Shown piece by piece: positions 35,064 through 47,483 of a stretch of 64,000 bases of DNA (position 1 is the first letter of the stretch; every line of letters starts with the position of its first letter). The stretch lies in NCBI GenBank assembly GCA_944470555.2, contig OX104127.1, forward strand, positions 95,070,708 through 95,134,707, written 5' to 3'. This DNA comes from Heterobilharzia americana. Taxonomy: Eukaryota; Platyhelminthes; Trematoda; Strigeidida; Schistosomatidae. The notes below the pieces were generated by a model. The model made no database searches. It was not told the origin of the DNA and saw nothing but the letters and a program-made list of their open reading frames with translations. The position numbers and the translations under genes are program-made.

Positions 35064-38000
35064 TGCCTTGCAATATAAGGCGCACAACCTATTTATATTT
35101 TACTTTGTAATCCATTCATTCTACTTACTGTACGCTGGTGCATCGAAGTCATTTCTCCAGATCATGTTTTTCAGTCCTTTCTGCTCTGGATACAGAGTTT
35201 GTTAAGTTACTCCTCTGACTCTCTCTATGTCAGCTGAGCAATATAACTTTACATCGTATTGATATCTCTGCTCTGGGTAGCGAGGTCTACAAATCAGCAT
35301 GAGTAACTTCTTATACACTTGTTTCCTAGTAGTTTAATCAATCTGTTTATCGCTGTTTGTTTCAGGTATGACATCTTTTTATCATAGGTGTATGTTTTCT
35401 ACCAGAGTCGTTGTTGATACCACATTTTGCGGTTGAGCAATTGCTCAGCTGTGAAATGTATGCATGTGAAGAGTGTAATTGGCAAACAATTTTATACTCT
35501 CCTTTGTATTTTCTTAGTTGATTGATGATTGATTTTGAAATGGCTGCTGAATGTCACTGGATGTAAGCAACCTAGTAGAATCTACTAAACACTTGTTTCA
35601 CAACGAGCAATAATGATTTCGACATGATAAAAACGATCAACTTTATCTAACACTGCCAAAATCACTCAGTGTTGTTCTCTGTACAACAAAGTCTTGATAT
35701 TCAAAACTACAAATGAATTCAAGTACTCTCCCTCTGGTTGTTTTCATTGGCGCAATATTTCAGGCTTAGTTTTTGTTTCCTCATCAGACTATCACTTCAG
35801 TTTATTCTCTTAACAGTTTCAAAAGGAAGATTTTATTTTGTGAAGAATTTTGTCAATTCTATATTCAGAAAGTTACTGTATTCATGTGTAGTCATTTAAG
35901 ACGCATCAAGTCCTTTTTCCAAACTCTCATTTTACATACAGCCTGAATGGGTACTCAGTTTTCTTGTTTATTAATGAACTTTTTTTCTTATTGCCATGAC
36001 TGAAGCAGTTTGAGGTATGTAGCTGATTATAGCAACTCCCATCCTCAATTTCTGTTGCTTCCACACATTCTTTACGAGTTCACATCATGATTTTGCTGAT
36101 TTCCTCATTAAACGTGTACTAGCGCATCTTTATCTAATAGGAAATGAATCTTAATCATTGAAGCTTATCTCACCTTTCAGACGGTTAATCACATTTAATA
36201 GAACAAACAGTAAACTAACGCTGTGATGGTGATCTTAATTACCGAGTCATCGAAAAATATGATCTCCTGTTTCAGAAGATAGTGAGCATCAGTATCGTCA
36301 ATTAGAATTACCACATGATAGAAAATTGCATACGTAGTAGAATCGAGTTCACTTGTGTTCAAATCATGAGCTAGTCTTCCATATTTCAAGGATCATCACA
36401 GTCCAAAAGGTTGACAAGAAGTGCATCTATTTTCTTCTATAAATTAGGTGAAAAATGACCATATATGAAAAACTCAGGTCACTTAATGTTACATGACCAA
36501 ATATTTCCAATGTGAAAATACAATGTAAGTTATTCTAAATAATAAACGCATTACAAATGGAAATAATCCACTCAAGGAAACGTAAACTTAGTGGTTTTAA
36601 TATCAGTTACCGAAGAGTAACAGGAGATGTGAAAATTACACTGACTGGTCATTAGAGAGTAACCAATTTCATGTTGTCTACTCCTAAATGATGTTCTGTT
36701 TCTACATGTAATACTTGGTGAGAACTCTTCGAATATATTGGTGTATATCACTTCCCCGAAGGTTCAGTCGCATCATGAACAACTCCGTTATAAGGTTGCC
36801 AACTACAGCAGCGGGTGACATGGATTCTTATCTCGCTGGCAGGACATCAGTTCCACCTGGATTGTAGAAATGACCGGCTGACATGCACTGGCAGACACAA
36901 AACCTAGGTCCAGGGCTTTCTGTGAATTGTCCTCAACCATCTGACGCAGAACAAAATAACATCAGAAGAACGAAAAAAAGTTTTGCGCATTCGTTATTCG
37001 TGAACGTTAGATTTGATGACATGGATAGTTACGCTGAAGTGACATGGTAGCATCATCCTTCAGAACACAGCTTGGCTTCGATAGCAGTAATGGCCTTAGA
37101 TTTTTCCGGAAGAAGGGTTAACTTAGCAAATATGAATGTTATTTTGTAAGCATTTTCAAATAAATAATAATGAGTGTGAAATATATATTTCTTCTTCTGT
37201 TGTTATTACTATTCCTTTCATCAACCCCAATTTTCTTATTGCATACGGATGTCTAGTCAGAGTAACCGTTATGCATAATGATTGACATTCAGTACCATGC
37301 AGTACTCTTGATTACATAAGCCTGAAAAGTGTGAGTGTGTTTTCGATATATTTGGTATACCTTATAATGATTTAACTGACTTGTTTTCAAATTGAGGAAA
37401 TTGAGACAGTTTAGTAATCTAAGTTTGAAATTCAGTTAACTACAATGTTTCTTCTTACATTAGCTGGAATCAGAAAGATTACCTTTTCATTGAGATATCT
37501 AGAGACTATCTGTCACAGCGATTCACAGTAGCACTTATTTTAGTCATTTATCTACTCGTCTCTACTGACTTCATTAAGTTATGTAAGACCGGTCAACTGG
37601 AGAGTACTTACATCATGCTATAAAACTTAATGAATTTACTAAAAGTACTCAACCATGCGTGTATTTCGCAAATGTTCTCACCATATTAAGTTATATCATG
37701 GAACATATGGAAATCAGTTCATAATGTAAATTGAAAAAAAAGAGATTGATCTGACACACGTGAAATGTATTGAAGAAAACATGGGATGATTATTGAAAAA
37801 AATCTGCTCATAAGAAAGCTACAAAAGGTATTCGGCATGTATACGAGACTATACTATCGTCAGATGTGTTCTTGTTTATTATTGTAAGATATGTGGAAGG
37901 GATCAGATATTTCTCCAACAAGTAGACGTTCATCCTTTCTTCTACCTCATCGAATATAAGCACTCATGCCTGTCAAAAAAGGGGTATGTGGCAGTATTTC

Positions 38001-39369
38001 TTTGGAAAATCGATTTCGTTCTTGAATAACATAGGTCTGTTTTGCAACAAGGTATCCCAACCTTGTTTTCGACCATATCACAGCTGTTGAAGCAAAAGTT
38101 TACATTGGTCCTGAATCCACCCAAGTCTAAAGTTAGAATGTAAGGTCCAACAATTTGTAGATAAAACGTCTAGCCTAAAATAATGAGAGGATTTCGTATC
38201 AGCGAATTAAACACCAAATTTGTTATTGGACGGCTCCAAATAATCGAATGCTTCAATTTTTATGAATATAAAGCCGTTTTTTTCTTTCAGACTACATTTT
38301 TCAACATCTTGGTACGTAAAATTTCGAGTGTGCGTGAAAATGACTGAGATGAAAGCTGAACTAGTTAATAAATAGGATTCGAACGGTGAACTCTAGATTG
38401 TGTATCACTTTTAGTTGTGACTTTTGAAGACATATAGCGGTTGACTACGAAGTTAGTCAAATTCCACATACCAGTACATATATTGCTTACATCGGAAACA
38501 TTTCGACTTTTGACAGATGCCCCGGATATTTCACTGTGATTTTTTCAAAACAGTATTGAGCTTGGTGTATTCAATGCCAAGATCTTAGCATGTTTAGTTT
38601 CTTTTGGAGTGATTCCACACACATTCATGAAGAGCTTTAGCTCGATGCTGACGCATCAAGTGGCTTTTTTATAGTCACCTTCCTATTCAAATAGAGTAGC
38701 AATGACAAATTATTCTGTTTTAAGCATTGGAAATCCTCCATTACTGATGAGTTACAATTTTTTGAGAGCCAGTGGTTTCATACGGTACATGGATTTATGT
38801 AGTGTCTAGTATTGTCATTGAAATTGGAATGCATTTTGTCGTGCATGGTAGCTACGAAATAACATCAGTTCAAGTTAACGAATCATAGTAGAATCCAGTT
38901 GCATTTTATGTCTTATGCGTCTACCTTCGTCTGTCCTACAACTTCTGCAACGAACTAATGGACAACACATATTTAAAGATTCATGAACCTATGTAAAGTA
39001 AAGTGATTACAAAGCTTCAGAGATGGGTGGCTGTTAGTCGATAGTTAGAATGGATTCTTTACTCCACAACACAGCAATGTAGTTAAATGGTTGGCCAAGA
39101 AAAGCATCACCCGGCCATTTGTCAAACTTAAACAGTTTAGCTTTTCACGTACTCATACTCATATTTCTCCCAATTTATATGACTCCATTAAACGTAGTGT
39201 GACGTGATACACTACTTCTACTAAATGTGCCATTCATCCTTATGTTCACAATTTCACTAGCTGAATCACCCGCCCCTTGGATCTTCACATTACGCGCTTG
39301 GTGATTATACTCCACATGTCACAAGTTCCTGTCCTTCATTTTCGAAAGTCATCCATCAACTGAAAACTA
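35064..39369. other. Mostly featureless; GC-richer block at 36780-37125
   Basis: 36780-37125 is less AT-rich than its surroundings and looks like a dispersed repeat insertion, but has no second copy here. No coding or RNA gene seen in the rest. Confidence 0.3.
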
Positions 39370-39870
39370 AAGCAGGATATTTCAGCTTCCCGTCCATAAT
39401 TCTGTGACTTCTAAATGTTTAACTACACAAAAGTTAAGTTGGTCAATTCATTTGTTAACCATTTCTATACAGACATGCTTCCACATGGTGTAAGTTGACG
39501 CTCTACCCAATCACAATACGTTAAATTAGCAGAAGGATAATAACTTATGTCTGTTTGTTTCTACAGTATTACCAAATAATCATTAATAACCATAGGGAGG
39601 ATATGATATCAAATAGCTTTATTATTTATTGGTGACCGTATCGATTATTCTTATTTCAACAGTTGGCCACGGTGTTCTGAATTGTTTTCTAATCTCCAAA
39701 TAATGCCTTGTCTAGGATGGATCAGTAATTGCTTGCAACTTATTCTGTGATAGAGCCAACTACTGGACGCAAGAAAACGGATTGCTATATGTTCAGGATG
39801 AGTAAACGCGGTAATTCATTCATTCTGAATTCTGCTGATAGAATGATCAAACATCAACATGCATTTGACA
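39370..39870 (+). repeat. Diverged third copy of the 13 kb / 33 kb repeat
   Basis: Shares an ordered series of short blocks with 14235-14540: TTCCCGTCCATAATTCTGTG against TTTCCGTTCATAACTCGTTG, then CATGCTTCCACATGGTG against CACATTTCCACATGATG, ACCCAATCACAATACGTTAA against ATCCAATCATAACACACTGG, and AGGGAGGATATGAT against GAGGGAGGCTATGAT. Divergence is high, so this is an older member. It shows the segment is a dispersed repeat family and not only a local duplication. Confidence 0.5.
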
Positions 39871-41087
39871 CTCCCCCTCTTCCACATTGCCTTCTTCTGT
39901 TAATGTAATAGCCACTTCAAAACAAATATAAATACACAAATAATTCCACTGTTACTTGTATGCAATGCTCTATTGTTTCGAAGTTTATCTATCATCTGTT
40001 CCCAGTATGACTACTGTACATGTAATTATGATACAGTTTCCTCTGCACAAGAAATAAAAACATATTCCTTGCTGACCTTACATGAACAACAAGTCTTACA
40101 ACCAGACACTTGTGAACAGTGTGAAGTGTGAAAAGAAGCTGCAAGATAATCCCGATTATCATGTGTACTGTGAAATATGATTTTTTTTTATCTTGTCAGA
40201 TGGGCCATCGTCATATAAAATCAGACGATGTTTGATTTGATTATATATATATACTACTAAACTTATTTTCATTGTCTACGAGAAGCATCATGAAAAAAAA
40301 TTAGTTACTAACTTTGGAAAATAAGTCAGTGGTGAGTAGTAACTTTACACTACTTTTTTCTAACTGATATAGCCATGTTCTTGAACATTTATGCGTTACT
40401 TGAGCAAATAAATTAACTTATTTATATCTGCTGTGCTTCATTTAGGACATGTTGTAGGCGCACTTGATTTCTTTACATCAAATATAATACACATATGTTT
40501 TCCATCTATGTAGTTTACTCTCAGCATATATGAATTTCAGCTCAGTGGTGAGTGTAAAGATCAGTTAGGATTTCATAGTACCAAGAATTATAAGTATTTC
40601 TGAAAATACTACAAAATATGCTGATTTATTCCCTGAAATCTTGTGCCTCGTGAGAAAGTGCTCAGTATTTCAACTGACTGCTTATCTATGAGAAATAAAA
40701 TGTGAAACCTAAAGTCCGTACTGGTGTTATCTTAGCAGTTCATGCTTCACAATCCATAATTATCCTGAAACATCGTAAATTACCGGAGTAATAAAAGTCA
40801 CAACTAATAAAGGCAGTTGACTGGAATATATATGTATAGATAAACAAAGCTTGGTCTCACGTACTAGAAAAAAAAATGATAGAAACCAAAGGAATTATTG
40901 TACTAGCTACTTGTAAGAAGAAGAACAATCTGAGATTGTTAAGTTCCTGGGAACCAAATTATTGATCCTATCTGAATGTTTGTCGGAATTTAATCGATTT
41001 CAGGTGTGCATTCGTCACACATTGACTTCATTTGGATTGCCACTGAAAACCTAAGAGAACTGGAAAGTTGTTGCCCCCTAGTATGGA
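39871..41087. other. No recognised feature
   Basis: AT-rich spacer left of the SINE pair. Confidence 0.4.
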
Positions 41088-41345
41088 ACCCCTCACCAGT
41101 GCGCGTTGGCTTCCTATTCAGTGGCTCAATGATAACGTGTTCACTCTGAAAGTCCTGGATTCAATCCTTGCTGTGGTCGTAGGTGCGCATCGCTGAGGAG
41201 ACTCATCATTAGAGAAACACAGTTGTTAAGTGCTCCTAAGCTTTCATTGGATCTCTAACTGATTTCATTCCAAAATGAAGGCCAACTTGAAATCAAACTG
41301 CTGACCACTGAACTTGATGATTTCATAACTAATTCAGTGGATGCA
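41088..41345 (+). mobile_element. tRNA-derived SINE with hammerhead remnant (copy 1)
   Basis: A box TGGCTCAATGAT at 41122-41133 and B box GGATTCAATCC at 41157-41167, then GGTGCGCATCG leading into the hammerhead core and a body that starts GTGCTCCTAAG. Layout equals the copies at 41.5 and 57.3 kb. Confidence 0.65.
41183..41235 (+). ncRNA. Degenerate hammerhead core in SINE copy 1
   Basis: CTGAGGA at 41193-41199 and GAAAC at 41214-41218 are intact. Stem II is nearly lost (GACTC against AGA) and the helix III box AGCTGT has become ACAGTTGT. Helix I keeps only its outer pairs. Probably inactive. Confidence 0.55.
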
Positions 41346-41504
41346 ATTAAAATTGAGCGTGTTAGACGTTTAGTTAATTTAGAGTATGTTTAAACACGAG
41401 CTAGTTCTACACTTCTTCGTTCCATTCGAGATTTAGTGTGATTTCGTTTGGCTAATCCTATCCGCTCAACTCGGCGGGTAGTAGTCACGCTGTATCGCGG
41501 ATTG
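41346..41504. other. Spacer between the two SINE copies
   Basis: About 160 bp with slightly raised GC; may include the 5' leader of the second SINE. Nothing else seen. Confidence 0.35.
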
Positions 41505-41760
41505 ACAGAAGTAGGAAATTGTGAAACACTGAACTCTGACCCAGTAGCTGAATGTTCAATACGTTCACCACTAAAGCTGAGGGTCATAGGTTCGATCTCT
41601 AGCTAGGTAGTGGGTGCATGCTGCTGAGGACTCCTACGCTAGAATAAAATAGCTGTCCGGTGCCACAACGTTTCCAATAGTGCCGAAACGATGTCAGTCC
41701 ATATTGAATACTGCCTCTAAGTCATTTTAGTTATTTCAGTTTCAAGGAATTACCAAGTAT
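41505..41760 (+). mobile_element. tRNA-derived SINE with hammerhead remnant (copy 2)
   Basis: Leader TTGACAGAAGTAGGAAAT (from 41505), TCTGACCCAGTAGC, A box TAGCTGAATGTT (41545-41556), B box GGTTCGATCTC (41589-41599), then a hammerhead-like core and a body ending near 41750. Best-preserved promoter head of the family in this window. Confidence 0.7.
41614..41670 (+). ncRNA. Degenerate hammerhead core in SINE copy 2
   Basis: CTGAGGA at 41624-41630 and the AGCTGTC cleavage/helix III box at 41651-41657 are intact, and helix I can still pair largely (GCTG against CGGTGC with wobbles). The invariant GAAA is AAAA and stem II is mismatched (CTCC against GAAT). Inactive on that basis. Confidence 0.55.
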
Positions 41761-42669
41761 CCGTTAGGACTATCCCCAGGATTGTGGTCGGACTCACATT
41801 CTCGGTGTTTGGTTGACGTATTAGTTTTTTCATATGGATGTACATTAGCGTTTTCCTAGTTTTTATTTATGTATGTATAAATAAACTTGGTAGTATTTCG
41901 AACGACCTGTTGCGACCACTAAGTCACTACAAATACCATCAACCATTTCTTTGCATTACAAACGTTTTTTTGGATCCAGAGCCTATTGACCATATTGCTA
42001 AAGTTAGAGGAGATATTTCGTATTCATGCAATGAAATAGATCCATAAACCCTTTCACACGTGACTAGATAACAAAGATGAAAGTCTTGGAAACAGTCTAA
42101 TTGGCCTATTGCAGTAATGATTTTTTGTGCATAGTTACTTCAAATAAGTTAGGGGCCGAATCGATGAACTTCTCAACGAATATTTATCTTTTCAATAAAT
42201 TCTATTCAGTTTCTTCATAAATAAAATGCAGTTGTACATGGTGAAAACACTTGGGAAGCACATTTTTACAACAGATTACAACTCTGTGACTTCAAAAGTG
42301 CCAGTAATATTTTTGTTAGTAAAGAATTGAAAGAGACAGTATTAGCTAGAACTGTTAGACAGAATACGATACGTTGATCGATGACTTGACCTCAGCAGAG
42401 CGGGGAGCACTAAACTTTGATTTTAAAAAATAGTACTTCACTTTTATGATAGTTTTTCAGCTGCTTACAGCCTTAAATCCTGTGACAAGCTTCAGATATG
42501 AGTGATCGAACACAGAATTCATCGTAGACTAGACAATCCAGAACACTGAGAGGAGGAAACATTATAAATTTTAGGTCAAAGTCGTCTAAATAAGGCCATT
42601 AAATATTGAATACAGAAGTAATAGGTATATTTACTAGTGGTTTAATACAGTGTCTCAAGTATACATAAC

Positions 42670-42723
<54 letters not shown>

Positions 42724-43941
42724 TACCTCTCAGCTTATTTGAGTCCACTTTCAGTTAGATACAGGAAGAATGATAAAATTCTTGTACACTTTTCTCTCAA
42801 CTTTGACAGTTCCTGTAAATTTCTGACTTCTTCCCTATGCATAGAATGATACTTTTAAGTGGAATACGGATCATGAGGGGAAATAGTATCACTGAAATAA
42901 TATTTCATCCGGTATCACTACAAAGTCACTGAAATTGATTGCTAACTAATCACAGTCTGAATCAATTAAGTTTACTAATACGGTATGCTATGCTCTAAAT
43001 TTCAACATCTTAAAACTTTTTTTCTTTTCAAAACATTAAGTAATGAGTGTGTGAACAATCGACGGAGAAAATCTAAAATGATAAGTTTCTCAATACTTCT
43101 TTTCGTGAACAGCATAGTGGAGAGCCCTTCACAATAGAAAAATGAACAATTCAAACAGAGTGACATTGCAAATCAGAAATATTTCTGAATAATACTGCAA
43201 TTATTGTATTCCATAGCGTATTCATTTAAGTTTAGGTGAGTTAGTTTAGGAACTGTGAGGGCGGAAATTATATGTGATAATATGATGATTCCACTTATAC
43301 CCAACTTTTTGAATATGACCAAAGATCAATTGAGTGAGTTGGTGTCTGGTCATTTACACTGTTTAATAGAATATAAAAAGGAATTGGTGTTAATATAAGA
43401 AGAAATGCGATAGAGTTTCTGTGAAGGTTCACTTTTGTTATTCTGCAACAAGATCTCCCATCTCCTGTATAATACTGAAGCCGCTCCTTTAACACACCTA
43501 AAGAGACGTCATTTTCTTCCTATGTCGAATGTTATTACTTCTTGATGCGTAGAAATGGGTTCACATTCGGAGATGAACACTGAAGCAGGTGATAAGCTAG
43601 GATTGTAATTTTATTCAAACTAGTAGAATCGAGACTTCGCATCATCTTCAGTCATCACTACCACATAAATGCACACATTGTCACAAATAAGTTTATCTGA
43701 ATTGATTTACCTTAATATGATCCCATCTTTCCTTTTCAGATATTCGTCAAGTGAATGTTTTATTACTTCTTTCATGAAGGCTGACTGATGCCTCTTAGGT
43801 TCAGCTCTTAGAAAAAGCCTGCAGGAATACTCATAACGATCCAAACTTTATCTTAAGCGCTGCTGCCAGGTAACGGAAACCAGGTCAATGACTTGACATA
43901 TTTAATTCCTATTATTTGGATAGCAAAGTATTCATGAAATG

Positions 43942-43942
<1 letters not shown>
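41761..43942. other. Mostly featureless; PLE-like 3' end remnant at 43600-43660
   Basis: On the minus strand 43651-43631 reads CTGAAGATGATGCGAAGTCTC, followed by GATTCTACTAGTTTGAATAA. It resembles retroelement 3' ends with a CTGA...GAAA(C) box and AATAAA. Too short to assign. Confidence 0.3.
42671..42722 (+). repeat. (TAA)17 microsatellite
   Basis: About 17 uninterrupted TAA units. RTE elements in this window end in the same unit, so this may be an RTE tail, but no RTE coding is adjacent. Confidence 0.9.

Positions 43943-44008
<66 letters not shown>
43943..44008. repeat. (TA)33 microsatellite
   Basis: About 33 uninterrupted TA units; explains the Ile/Tyr-repeat ORF on the minus strand. Confidence 0.95.
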
Positions 44009-44011
<3 letters not shown>

Positions 44012-47000
44012 GAGAATTGAATGTGTTGGTTTTGAAGCCAATTTCAGACGGACGATTTCATTTTGAATTTACCTTCCGTCTTGTTCCATTATAAAATTTG
44101 ACATAACGTTAGCATGAAATCATGAGATACAGGTCAAAGTACGACAAAATTTACTTTTAAACAGTGAAATACTAATAGCTTTAACATGAAGTAAATGCAA
44201 TAAGATTTATGTGTAATGATTCATAAAAATAACCAATAAGCGAGTTAAATATTAATGGGGGCACGCAAATTTTCATCTCATATTTCATTGTACTAAGATG
44301 TATATCTATTTTTGATTAAGTGATCAAGCTTGAGTTGAATGAGTTCATGTTCTTTTTTTTACCATTATCCTACATTATTATATACAAACCATAAGACAGT
44401 TACTAGAAATTTTTACTTAGTTCCTGAAACCTCATCCGATTCTTCACTGATAACTTAAATTGTTACACATTCGAAATAAACCTCGCAATTATCTTTTTTT
44501 CGTTATGAAATATTTTGGTATTTCTTGAGCAACTTTCATGCATGCAATATTTTCTTGACCGCAACCTACTAAGTTTCATTTTTTGACAAACTCTGTTGTT
44601 ATGTTTTTTTACACTGAATTGGCACACTGGTTATTTTTCAATGCCATTTTACAAATGTTATACATGATAAGGTCGCAGTTAATCGAATTAGTTGTTAATT
44701 ATTGTGATTTTTTTAAAATTTCACACTTTTAATGCTATGACCATCTCAAAAAGAATTTTCGCTGCTCAAATATTCTTTTTTACATATTCATAGGAATTCT
44801 GACCCAACACGATTGTCTACAAAGATTGGAAAACTGCTCAAATGAAGGCAGTTAGTCAGTCATTTCACAACATGCAAATCGCCTTGTTATTAGCATTTAT
44901 CGTAGTAAAGAGTCCAGTTATCCAAACAGACTATAGAGTGATAATGTAAAAATAATGCTCAGAATTCGAAAATAGGATTATTTCAACTGCAAATAATTTT
45001 GATTCACCATCTGAAATTGTTGAATGAATGGTTAAACCAATGTCATTATTTAAATTGATGGTGCCCCCTCTGAAGATAAAAAGTTTTTTCTGTTTATTTA
45101 GAAGGCTCTGAAGTATACATCGTAAGACATTGCGTTTCTTGTAGCAGTCAACTTTATGAATAAAATGAGATTTTATGAGTACCCACAACATATGTGATGT
45201 CACCCATATAGTTGGCAGAGGGATTTTTGACGACAGTTTTTTTAGCCAGATCTATTTATTCCACATCTCAAAAAATATACTGAAACCAACAAAGTATATT
45301 CCTGTCTTATATCTCACTAGCGCTTATCATCAACTAATATTTTAAATTTTTATAGTCAGTTGGGTGAAAAATTTTAATTGGAGACCTCAGGTTGTTTTGA
45401 GTAGATGAGATGTAATCAAGTTTTAAATCGTCTTACTTCTTTGATTGATTTTGATCACCTACCAGTTTCTGGATTTGCATGGTACTCATTGCTCAAATTA
45501 CATTTTCATTAAGAGGAATTCGTTTCTGTTTACTTTTCGGAAATTGAGTGTAACTTCTATCATTACAAAACTCTTTGGTACACATCAATCTACTAGTGAA
45601 CAGAAAACATAGACGCATCTTTTTCAAGTTATTTAAGCAAGTTCTGTGTATATCAGGATTGGATCCAAATTATTGTGAAAGATAACTAGGACAAGTGGAT
45701 GAAGGTGAAAGGTATCGAGATGATAATTTTCATGCATATACATTCCTCCATTCAAAAAGTCCTGTAGTATTCAGTCTATCAAGCTTAGGCAGTTTAGCTT
45801 CTACGTCAAGTAATCATATCAATGCACCCATTTCAGCTTAGATCATTTCACATCAGATCAAACGCCTATCCTTTGAGATTCCTTGGTTACTCAAACTACG
45901 TCATATGTTAACAGAAGATAGTTCATATCTCAAAGGGTACAGAAACGAGTAAACGTGAGGTAATAAACAGTTAGGTTAAAAGTCATGGCTGACTTCTTCG
46001 AAAGTTAGGATATAACATAAAGACAGTCTGCGAATAACTGACTTGTCAAGTATAGTTTTCATAAGCAAAATAAACATCGCTAGGTCATAAGTAGAAGAAA
46101 AAACAATTTACCAAAAGGTTACTATTTGAAAACATCACTCACTGAGGCTAAGGAAGCTTATTTATAATCGATAGTAACAAACAATAAGCTAATAATCAAC
46201 GGACTAATAAGAAGGAGAGTAAGAATTGAGTGTATACATGCTAAGAAGTTTTGTTGCTGTCTTTCTGATTACAGGAATGATCAAAAACGTATGAAATACG
46301 ACATGATGTGAAATGTTTCAAGATGCATAGTCAGTTAGCTGACTACTGATTGAACAAATACAATGAGTTCAAAATCCACCAAATGAAACCTTAAAGCCAC
46401 GGTGAACATTAGAAATGAATATTATTCATAAGATTTTCATTGTATGAAAAAATGTTTGGTGTAAGTAACAATCAGAGGCTACAAATAGCGTTCATGTATG
46501 TATGTATCAGGTTGGAACGTGGCAATCATACATGTATCTGCATTACAAAAATTGTGAGGTCATGTATCTGTTAAAGCATAGCTTCTGCCATTTTAGGTTA
46601 TCGTAAGAGACGACTGTAATAAAGCTTAGTGCATAAAAATGATTAAAATTTTGAAAATTAAGGAAATTATCATTTACGCCATTCTTTTCGCATGGTTTTA
46701 AAATAGACCTGAGATCGGAACGTATGGAATTAGAAGTAGAACCAGCTTCCCAGCAGCTGGATATGCAATAAGGTGGTGTGGAGTAGTGCCTCCTTTCTGA
46801 CACATTAATAAAAATAAGCAGTTTTTGTAAACGGATAAAAAGTCATCTTTGCAATAACAGAGCCAATCTACATAAATTGGTGACTATCCACTTCACTTTC
46901 ACTGAGACAACTCAGTAACAAATGGAAATTGAAATGTATTTTTTACCTAACCCATTCTGGATATCGTGGATAAAAGAATGATTAACTTATCTAGATGTCA

Positions 47001-47483
47001 TGAAATATCATTAAAGAGTGAAACTTACTACAGATGCATTTCACTCACTGACCACTTTTGTGTCACTCTTTATCCAATAACATGATTTGCAATCACAACA
47101 TTTGTAGCGTGTACAGTTTTCTGCACATATAAAAGAGGAATCAGCATCTAAATAATTTATTCATATGCAACGTTTTGGTGTTCCTCATTTTCTATAAATT
47201 GATGAATTTGCAGGAAGTATCAAAAATTCTTCAATATAAATTCACACATGACTTCTTCTGAAACTGAAAACTGAGATTATTTTTTGCCTGTATTTGAATG
47301 ATTATCTGATTTAGATCTAATGAAATACAACCGTAATATCGTACTTAATAACAAGCTACGATACTAACTCAATTACTTGATAAACACTTTTCAAAATTTC
47401 CTACCAGTGCAGTTTATCCAAAGAGATTCAGAGTATCGAATATGCAGTCAGTGAACGAATGTACATTCTTCGTGGTTTTGTAG
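44009..47483. other. No recognised element
   Basis: AT-rich DNA. A 50-codon stop-free plus-strand stretch at about 45695-45842 (GERYRDDNFHAYTF) looks faintly exon-like, but stops precede it in all frames. Confidence 0.3.

Noticed and set aside
34437..35085. A/C-rich minus-strand ORFs in both copies of the duplicated segment as genes
   Set aside because: Explained by G/T skew of the plus strand; no recognisable protein and no start conserved in both copies for the longer one.
43853..44041. Ile/Tyr-repeat ORF
   Set aside because: Translation of the (TA)n microsatellite.
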